Shown here piece after piece: positions 1 to 4,747 of a stretch of 6,045 nucleotides of DNA (the stretch's first letter is position 1; every line of letters begins with the position of its first letter). Source of the stretch: a bacterium. Lineage in GTDB: Bacteria; Coprothermobacterota; Coprothermobacteria; Coprothermobacterales; JAADFF01. The notes beneath the pieces are model-generated. The model was not told the origin of the DNA. It made no database searches and saw nothing but the letters and a program-made list of their open reading frames with translations. Location of the stretch: the NCBI GenBank assembly GCA_027063755.1, contig JAMORD010000121.1:1-6045 (forward strand), in the 5' to 3' direction. A program made the position numbers and the translations under genes.

Positions 1-74
1 CGAAAAAAAATATCAAAAGCAAGGAACACGAGACCAATCAGTAGCCAGCTGATAATAGATACGAGATTTATGTT
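1..74 (-). other. Possible 5' end of a further minus-strand gene (membrane-helix-like frame, no clear start)
   Basis: Beyond the DegV stop (68-70), one minus-strand frame is open from 74 to the window edge and would encode 24 residues with a hydrophobic run, SWLLIGLVFLAF, that looks like a membrane helix or signal segment. It has no ATG; GTG near position 28 or a TTG near 37 in another frame are the only usual starts, and no ribosome binding site precedes them. It may be the start of a fifth operon gene or only AT-rich spacer. A run of eight T on this strand (plus 3-10) is not preceded by a convincing stem, so it is not called a terminator. Confidence 0.2.
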
Positions 75-922
75 TTAACGAACCACGATAGCCCAAGCGA
101 ATATGGACCACCATGTACTGTTGTAGTCGGTCTTGTTAATCTTTGTTGATACGGTATACCATGCTCTTCTATCCACTGTTGCATAGCCATATCCCATTCT
201 GTAGGAATGCTATATACAAATTGCAGTGGGAAGAAATCTATGTCAGGTGGTTCTTTTTCCAGCAGGTTGGCATAAAACTTAATAATGCGCTTTTTACCTC
301 CCCTAATTTTGGCAACAGCATAAATTTCTCCGGTGTCATCTATAGCAAGGGCAGGTTTTAGCTTAAGCATGTTGCCTATCAAATAACTGGCTTTGCCAAT
401 ACGTCCACCCTTGCGAAGATATTCTAATGACTCCAATATAAAGTAGAATCTTAATCTATTTCTCAATGATTGAAGGTAATCCATTATATGTTCGGGATCT
501 ACCTTGCCATCTCTAATGTCATAAAATGCCTTGAGTGTTAAAGTTGATTGTCCTGTAGATATGCTGCGAGAGTCAAAGACGATGAGACGAGAGCCTATGT
601 GTTTCTGAGCAGTGAGTGCATTGAGATATGTACCACTCATTTTTGATGACATAGTTATATAGAGAACATAGTCGTGAGTTTGAAGAAGCTCTTCGGCTGC
701 TGCAATGATGTCATCTGTTTTGATTTGTACACTGACAAATTTGCCATTTGGTTCCTTTTTCATCTGTTCGTAGAAGTTCGGAACATCTATATCAGCAGTA
801 TCATATATGCGTTTGCCTGAAGGAAAGATAATTTCTACAGGCATCCACTTGATATTGAGTTCTCGTATTTCTTCTTCTAAAATATCTGCTCCTGAATCTG
901 CCATAAATGCAACTTTTGCCAT
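68..922 (-). CDS. DegV family (fatty-acid-binding) protein
   Basis: Cytoplasmic DegV-fold protein of 284 aa, a normal length for the family. DegV/FakB proteins bind a fatty acid between two domains, and in Firmicutes FakB presents it to the kinase FakA; no FakA is visible here, so the exact role is open. Visible family motifs are DSGAD (residues 9-13, usual DSTAD), the SSKMSGTY loop (92-99) with the Ser/Gly/Thr lining the lipid head-group site, FDSRS (116-120), the LEYLRKGGRIG block (166-176) followed by LKLKPAL (186-192), and a C-terminal HGGPYSLGL (270-278) in place of the usual H-GPG-x-G-like signature. The frame is open to a GTG at 931, but ATG at 922 is preferred: AAGGGGAG lies about 9 nt upstream of it, whereas GTG 931 sits inside that ribosome binding site. 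It is the last complete gene of the minus-strand run, 54 nt after the DUF2207 gene. The family call is firm; the ligand is inferred. Confidence 0.93.
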   Translation of the reverse strand: MAKVAFMADSGADILEEEIRELNIKWMPVEIIFPSGKRIYDTADIDVPNFYEQMKKEPNGKFVSVQIKTDDIIAAAEELLQTHDYVLYITMSSKMSGTYLNALTAQKHIGSRLIVFDSRSISTGQSTLTLKAFYDIRDGKVDPEHIMDYLQSLRNRLRFYFILESLEYLRKGGRIGKASYLIGNMLKLKPALAIDDTGEIYAVAKIRGGKKRIIKFYANLLEKEPPDIDFFPLQFVYSIPTEWDMAMQQWIEEHGIPYQQRLTRPTTTVHGGPYSLGLSWFVKT

Positions 923-930
923 ATCAATCA

Positions 931-938
931 CTCCCCTT
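931..938 (-). promoter_or_regulatory. Ribosome binding site deciding the ATG start of the DegV gene
   Basis: The minus strand reads AAGGGGAG, about 8-9 nt before the ATG at 922. The in-frame GTG at 931 overlaps this motif, so it cannot be the start served by it. Confidence 0.7.
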
Positions 939-976
939 TATAGCTTGAAAGAAACAAGGTGCAACATAATATTTTA

Positions 977-3169
977 TCACCAACCGGTGGAACCACCGCC
1001 ACCGCCTCCACCTCCGCCAAACGATGAGCCTGTAGATGAACCGCCTGAAGAAGTGCCGCTTGAGTGGGCTTTGTGATAAGTGCTTTCATATGTAGATATA
1101 AATGAGCGAGAGGCAGAACCCCAACTGGAGCGATACATGTAGTCGGAAACAAGCCAATATGTATACATGTGTCTGAGATCGTCTCTCTGTTTGACAATAC
1201 CAGATATCTTTAAGGCTTTGATAAGTAACTTCTCTATGCCTCTCAGTGCTGCAAACATGTAATACTTATCCCAATTCAGTGTTTCATATGCAGATATTTC
1301 CTTTTTGGCTATGCGGGTAAACTCCTTTACCCACTTTTCCACCTTATACCATCCAAGGAATTCTTGCCACCAGTTGCCGTTGAGCCATTTCTTGGGTAAA
1401 TTTCCCTTCATGAATAGCCCAATGATAAACATCAGTATGGGTAATATCAAGGGTATGATGAGCCATATTGTTGTGCTGGGAATGATGTTGATAAGGTTGA
1501 AGAATATCTTTATAAATAAGAAATATAAACCTGCTGCCATCATAAAGCCCAATCCTGTCATAAGGAATATCTTAGATATCTTATCCCATGTTTTTATTGA
1601 TGATGGGGCATTTACTGGAACAGAGCCTCCAAGTGGATTAGGAATATCTCTCGTTTCCTTCATCTTGTTCATAATGCCAAGGCATATATCTACAAGTACA
1701 GGTATAGAGGCGCTTACACCGTTGCCGAGGTGTATGGTTTTCATGTCTCTCTTTAAATATGCTTCAAATTCTTGAGGTAGTAGTATTTTTTCAGGGTCTC
1801 TTTCGTTCATAACTGTTGCCAAGTCTTCATGCTTTTTACCAAATAGCCTACTGAATAGCCCACCTTTATTTTCTACATCCATACGTGCTGCCTCTTTAAC
1901 CTTTTCAAGCACAAATGCCTCATGCTCCTCAAGAGGCTTATTTGAATCTTGGAGTTTAAATCCCAGCAGTTTGTCACCGTCGGTAATAGGCACAATATAT
2001 TCCTTCTGCATAAGGCTGAAAAAGATAGCCCTAAATGCATTACCACCTTTGTTGATATAAGTCTTGATCTCTTCGGGTTTGGTGCTACTACTTATGCTTG
2101 TAGGTATGTTATACGGGTTTTCTCCTTGCAACGCCAACTGCAGGTCACTCATGGTGAAGAAGAATGAGCGATATACATCATCAGATGGCATGTCCATGCC
2201 CGGAGGTAGGTGTTTTAGCTGATTGAGATAGTATTTCTTATATGCCGATATCTTACGACCACCGGCTATACCATAAAGTAGGAATGCTACCACTGTGGCA
2301 ACGATAGAGTACCACATGGCCTTTGTCATCTCACCGGGGTCTTGAGAATGGGCCTCTTGCCATTTTTTGACATCATCATATGTTTGGTCTACTTTCAAAA
2401 CTGAGATAGCCTTTTCTGACAGGATGCTTGGTGGATACACGGCGTCAAGCTCCTGAACAGTGGTGACAGGTAGATTTGATACCTCAAACAGCACGAAATC
2501 ACAGCCTTTGTAATATTTGCCTATGCTACCGGCACTGCCACTCACAATAAACCTATGTACCATAAAGCAAGGACATTGATTGTCTTCTTTATCATATACA
2601 ACACCATCTTTGCACACAGGTGTTTCTGGCAGTATAAAAGCCGTATAATATTGGTCTACATTGACATCGCTTTTTCCCAGTGTGGGGAGGGCATAATATG
2701 TTCGGGCAAAGTCTTGTCCCACCACGGTGATGTATGGGCTAACCTTGTAGTGTATGAGTATAAGTAGTGTGTTTTCGTCGGGCACCGATACCTCAAAGTT
2801 GGGCTCATTGCCATATACATCAATCTTTTTTAGGTGTGGCTGAATATTTTGCCACTTTTCTCTAATGTCTGTGGGGTCTGTAAGGGTGTCAAGGGGGGTA
2901 TCTAAAAGATATGCTTCAAAGAGTGGATAGTTTAGTGTGCGGTTGTATAGTGGGAAATCTGTGTTTAGGTGATATGGTAATGTGGTGCTGGGAGGTCCAT
3001 TGTCAAAGAAGTATTCTCTATAGTCGTATACATCTATGGTACCGTCCTTGTTGAGGTATACAATCTGCCAGGCAGTAGGTAGATCGTATGATGCTGCATA
3101 TGATACCGGCATGAAAACAATGGATAAGAACAGAATACTCGTAATCAGGAAACCAAAAAGCTTCTTCAT
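977..3169 (-). CDS. DUF2207 family membrane protein with Gly-rich C-terminus
   Basis: 730-aa envelope protein of the DUF2207 (YciQ-like) family, whose biochemical function is unknown. A signal peptide spans residues 1-25 (KK start, hydrophobic 4-20, cleavage after SYA). An extracytoplasmic domain (about 26-284) starts with a beta-rich DGTIDVYDYREYFF stretch typical of DUF2207. TM1 is about 285-303, followed by a cytoplasmic region (304-533) with the family-like LPPGMDMPSDD linker (321-331) and a winged-helix-like RAIFFSLMQKEYI segment (380-392). TM2 is about 534-560 and TM3 about 566-587. The C-terminal domain has WDKYYMFAALRGIEK (633-647), matching the W-KYL-YAIALG motif of the family. The tail is Ser/Gly-rich with nine consecutive Gly before STGW, a DUF2207 hallmark. 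Unusual are four ectodomain Cys (C186, C199, C201, C223). ATG at 3169 was chosen over TTG at 3199 because AAGGGGGGAG lies just upstream and the signal peptide begins there. It follows the TetR gene by 46 nt and is probably in the same operon. Confidence 0.88.
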   Translation of the reverse strand: MKKLFGFLITSILFLSIVFMPVSYAASYDLPTAWQIVYLNKDGTIDVYDYREYFFDNGPPSTTLPYHLNTDFPLYNRTLNYPLFEAYLLDTPLDTLTDPTDIREKWQNIQPHLKKIDVYGNEPNFEVSVPDENTLLILIHYKVSPYITVVGQDFARTYYALPTLGKSDVNVDQYYTAFILPETPVCKDGVVYDKEDNQCPCFMVHRFIVSGSAGSIGKYYKGCDFVLFEVSNLPVTTVQELDAVYPPSILSEKAISVLKVDQTYDDVKKWQEAHSQDPGEMTKAMWYSIVATVVAFLLYGIAGGRKISAYKKYYLNQLKHLPPGMDMPSDDVYRSFFFTMSDLQLALQGENPYNIPTSISSSTKPEEIKTYINKGGNAFRAIFFSLMQKEYIVPITDGDKLLGFKLQDSNKPLEEHEAFVLEKVKEAARMDVENKGGLFSRLFGKKHEDLATVMNERDPEKILLPQEFEAYLKRDMKTIHLGNGVSASIPVLVDICLGIMNKMKETRDIPNPLGGSVPVNAPSSIKTWDKISKIFLMTGLGFMMAAGLYFLFIKIFFNLINIIPSTTIWLIIPLILPILMFIIGLFMKGNLPKKWLNGNWWQEFLGWYKVEKWVKEFTRIAKKEISAYETLNWDKYYMFAALRGIEKLLIKALKISGIVKQRDDLRHMYTYWLVSDYMYRSSWGSASRSFISTYESTYHKAHSSGTSSGGSSTGSSFGGGGGGGGGSTGW

Positions 3170-3173
3170 GTTG

Positions 3174-3183
3174 CTCCCCCCTT
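3174..3183 (-). promoter_or_regulatory. Ribosome binding site of the DUF2207 gene
   Basis: The minus strand reads AAGGGGGGAG, ending 4 nt before the ATG at 3169 (6 nt from the last G of the G-run). It lies inside the open frame that extends to TTG 3199, supporting the downstream ATG as the true start. Confidence 0.7.
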
Positions 3184-3215
3184 CATGCAATTCAATCAAT
3201 TTATACAGCAGGATA

Positions 3216-3695
3216 TTATTTGTTTAGTAAATATTCTATAAGATCCAAGATAATGACTTTTTCTTCTGGATTTTTTATTACGCCTTGCATGGCTGCTAAT
3301 TTAAACATAACACGAGCTTTGGGCTTATTCCCTACAATGTTCCCCAGATGTTCAACAATGTCTTTGAAAAATGATTTGGTGAATGATGGATCCTTCATAG
3401 CGAGATAGGAGATAATTCCCTTATTTTTTTCGGAATGTTCTATTGTGGCCTGAAGGATATCTTTCACATCATTCATGGCAAGCACACGATGTTTAAACTC
3501 TAAGGAAGCATATCGTGCAGCTTCAAGTAGTAGGTCTTCTTTATTTCTGAAGATCTTGTATATACCACCGGCGGAAATACCAACACGGCCAGCCAGTTTT
3601 CGCATAGATATACTCTCTGGCCCACCCTCTGCCAACATCTTAGCCGTTTCTTTGAGTAGTGGTTCTCTGTAATCTTTCAGCGATTTTCTCTTCAT
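3216..3695 (-). CDS. TetR/AcrR family transcriptional regulator (short)
   Basis: 159-aa DNA-binding protein. Residues 8-55 form a standard TetR three-helix domain, with the helix-turn-helix at about 28-49 (SISMRKLAGRVGISAGGIYKIF) followed by the characteristic RNKEDLL. The ligand and dimerisation part (about 60-159) is helical but only about 100 residues, compared with about 140 in typical 190-200-aa members, so the ligand cannot be guessed. The ATG overlaps the stop codon of the CDF gene as ATGA, and AGGTGA lies 6 nt upstream, so it is translationally coupled to the transporter. This layout suggests it controls the CDF operon, and perhaps itself, probably at the divergent region 4610-4747; that is inference. 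TetR proteins are usually repressors released by a ligand, here possibly a metal or a lipid. Family confidence is high; target and ligand are unknown. Confidence 0.92.
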   Translation of the reverse strand: MKRKSLKDYREPLLKETAKMLAEGGPESISMRKLAGRVGISAGGIYKIFRNKEDLLLEAARYASLEFKHRVLAMNDVKDILQATIEHSEKNKGIISYLAMKDPSFTKSFFKDIVEHLGNIVGNKPKARVMFKLAAMQGVIKNPEEKVIILDLIEYLLNK

Positions 3696-4609
3696 TCTTT
3701 CTCACCTACATTCATTGTAGCAGTATCACAGCCGATATCCATAATTTGAGCGTGAAGGGGATAAACGATAATATTAATCTCTCGGACATTGGGTTGTCTT
3801 TCTTTAACAAATGAGCGGATTTTTTCCTTAATGGTATATATTTCGTCAAGTGTAAGATGACCATCCATTTTTAAATCTATGTCTACGATATACCATTTTC
3901 CCATTTTTCTAATTCTTATACGAGATATCTCTTTAACTTGTTTGCACCGTGATACGGCATCTCTTATGTGCTCATATATCTCCATTTCTTCAGGTGGGAT
4001 ACCCTCCATAAGTTCATATACACTCTCTCTGAATATTTCAAAGGCCGTCTTGATGATAAAAAGAGATAATAGTATTCCCAGTATAGGGTCAAGTATGGCA
4101 AGGCCTATTTTATTTAACCATATACCAACAAATACAAGGATAGACATGAGTATATCATTTCGCATATTCATGGCCTCAGAAAGCATGGCCTTAGAGTGTT
4201 CCTTTTTACCTACATAGTATTCAAGTAGAAATAGGAAGGTCTTGATAACTACAGACAGGGCCATAACGATGAGGGGTAGCATACTGTCTATGGTGTGATA
4301 TTCATGTAGCACAAGCCGTTTGGTGCTTTCTACAAGTAGGGAAACACCCGCATAGAAGACGATAAACGATATAATCTTTGCCCCGATAGTTTCAGCCCTT
4401 TCATGTCCATATGGGTGTTCTTTGTCTGGTGGTTTAGATGCTATGTGTATGCTGATAAGCATGGTTAGAGATGTAAGAATATCTGTTGATGAGTCTATAC
4501 CATCGGCAAGCACAGCCATAGAGCCAAAGATAATACCAACGGCTACTTTTAGTGTAGCTATCAAGCCGTTTAATATCGTAGCTATTAGTGCTACTGTGCG
4601 TTTGTTCAA
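3692..4609 (-). CDS. Cation diffusion facilitator (CDF) family metal transporter
   Basis: 305-aa inner-membrane metal/proton antiporter that should export divalent cations. It has six predicted TM helices: about 5-27, 30-50, 76-98, 108-132, 145-166 and 170-190. The cytoplasmic ferredoxin-like domain spans about 200-285. TM2 has the metal-site Asp pair D39 and D43 (DSSTD). The loop KEHPYGHERAE (63-73) has D62, H65 and H69, matching YiiP site B. In TM5 the usual HxxxD is NMRND, that is N148 and D152. The C-terminal His residues of YiiP site C are D245, Y258 and a non-His near V282. The pattern argues against a classic zinc exporter and is compatible with Mn, Fe or Co, but the substrate is not proven. 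The frame is open to a TTG at 4666, but TTG at 4609 has GGAGGG 9 nt upstream, gives the usual CDF length, and begins just before TM1. It is the first gene of the operon and overlaps the TetR gene by 4 nt. Confidence 0.92.
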   Translation of the reverse strand: MNKRTVALIATILNGLIATLKVAVGIIFGSMAVLADGIDSSTDILTSLTMLISIHIASKPPDKEHPYGHERAETIGAKIISFIVFYAGVSLLVESTKRLVLHEYHTIDSMLPLIVMALSVVIKTFLFLLEYYVGKKEHSKAMLSEAMNMRNDILMSILVFVGIWLNKIGLAILDPILGILLSLFIIKTAFEIFRESVYELMEGIPPEEMEIYEHIRDAVSRCKQVKEISRIRIRKMGKWYIVDIDLKMDGHLTLDEIYTIKEKIRSFVKERQPNVREINIIVYPLHAQIMDIGCDTATMNVGEKE

Positions 4610-4618
4610 TTTCCCCTT

Positions 4619-4624
4619 CCCTCC
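4619..4624 (-). promoter_or_regulatory. Ribosome binding site deciding the TTG start of the CDF gene
   Basis: The minus strand reads GGAGGG, 9 nt before the TTG at 4609, with a second AAGGGG run in the spacer. No comparable site precedes the TTG at 4666, so the 19-residue N-terminal extension of the open frame is probably not translated. Confidence 0.7.
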
Positions 4625-4670
4625 ACTGTCTTTGTATTTCAAGGATAACACAACCTCTATTAACAATTAC

Positions 4671-4676
4671 AGTATA
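4671..4676 (-). promoter_or_regulatory. Candidate -10 element for the CDF-TetR-DUF2207-DegV operon
   Basis: On the minus strand this reads TATACT, 5 of 6 matches to TATAAT. A start near 4664-4666 would give a leader of about 55 nt to the TTG at 4609 and would leave the upstream TTG at 4666 essentially at the transcript end, in agreement with the chosen start. No convincing -35 is seen, so the assignment is tentative. It forms one arm of an inverted repeat (4671-4691). Confidence 0.35.
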
Positions 4677-4691
4677 AATATGCTATATACT
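4671..4691. repeat. Inverted repeat AGTATA-N9-TATACT, candidate operator
   Basis: Arms AGTATA (4671-4676) and TATACT (4686-4691) are perfect reverse complements around a 9-bp centre. TetR-family regulators bind palindromes of about this size, and a TetR gene is second in the operon starting here. The arm sequence itself reads as a -10 hexamer on the minus strand, so binding would cover the promoter. Six-bp AT-rich arms are weak evidence alone. Confidence 0.35.
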
Positions 4692-4708
4692 TGGGTATGT
4701 ATGCTATA
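4679..4708. repeat. 9-bp direct repeat TATGCTATA, 21 bp apart
   Basis: TATGCTATA occurs at 4679-4687 and again at 4700-4708. The copies start 21 bp apart, two helical turns, so both face the same side of the helix. The right copy overlaps the extended -10 of the NSS promoter and the left copy lies just upstream of the candidate CDF operon -10. This could be a regulator-binding pair, or chance in an AT-rich spacer. Confidence 0.5.
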
Positions 4709-4710
4709 AT
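4702..4710 (+). promoter_or_regulatory. Extended -10 promoter for the NSS gene
   Basis: TGCTATAAT is a perfect extended -10 element (TGnTATAAT) for a housekeeping sigma factor. No good TTGACA-like -35 is found 16-18 bp upstream, as is usual for extended -10 promoters. Transcription would start near 4716-4718, giving a leader of about 30 nt that carries the ribosome binding site. The element overlaps the right copy of a TATGCTATA direct repeat, so a bound regulator could block it. Confidence 0.65.
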
Positions 4711-4732
4711 TTTGCAAATTATTTAACTTCCG

Positions 4733-4740
4733 AAAGGGGG
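4733..4740 (+). promoter_or_regulatory. Ribosome binding site of the NSS gene
   Basis: AAAGGGGG lies 7 nt before the ATG at 4748. It fixes the start of a gene that has no stop codon in the window. Confidence 0.8.
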
Positions 4741-4747
4741 CCGACAT

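Noticed and set aside
37-53. Small inverted repeat ATCAG-N7-CTGAT after the DegV gene, as a terminator
   Set aside because: The stem is only 5 bp, and the T-run on the minus strand (plus 3-10) starts about 26 nt after it, too far for an intrinsic terminator.
932-976. Promoter just before DegV (TTGCAC, 16-bp spacer, TATAAA on the minus strand)
   Set aside because: The TATAAA runs directly into the ribosome binding site, so a transcript starting there would lack it. It is more likely chance in an AT-rich gap.
980-1070. Gly/Ser-rich repetitive DNA at the end of the DUF2207 gene as a tandem repeat or assembly artefact
   Set aside because: Poly-Gly C-termini are a normal property of DUF2207 proteins, and the codons are mixed (GGC, GGA, GGT), which argues against a simple slippage repeat.
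807-1076. Plus-strand open frame with a long proline run
   Set aside because: It is the antisense of the poly-Gly tail codons of the DUF2207 gene and of the DegV N-terminus. It has no ribosome binding site and bridges two real genes on the other strand.
3200-3228. Internal promoter before DUF2207 (TATAAA on the minus strand)
   Set aside because: It has no TTGACA-like -35, and the TG directly abuts the hexamer instead of leaving the one-base gap of an extended -10. The evidence is too weak to call.
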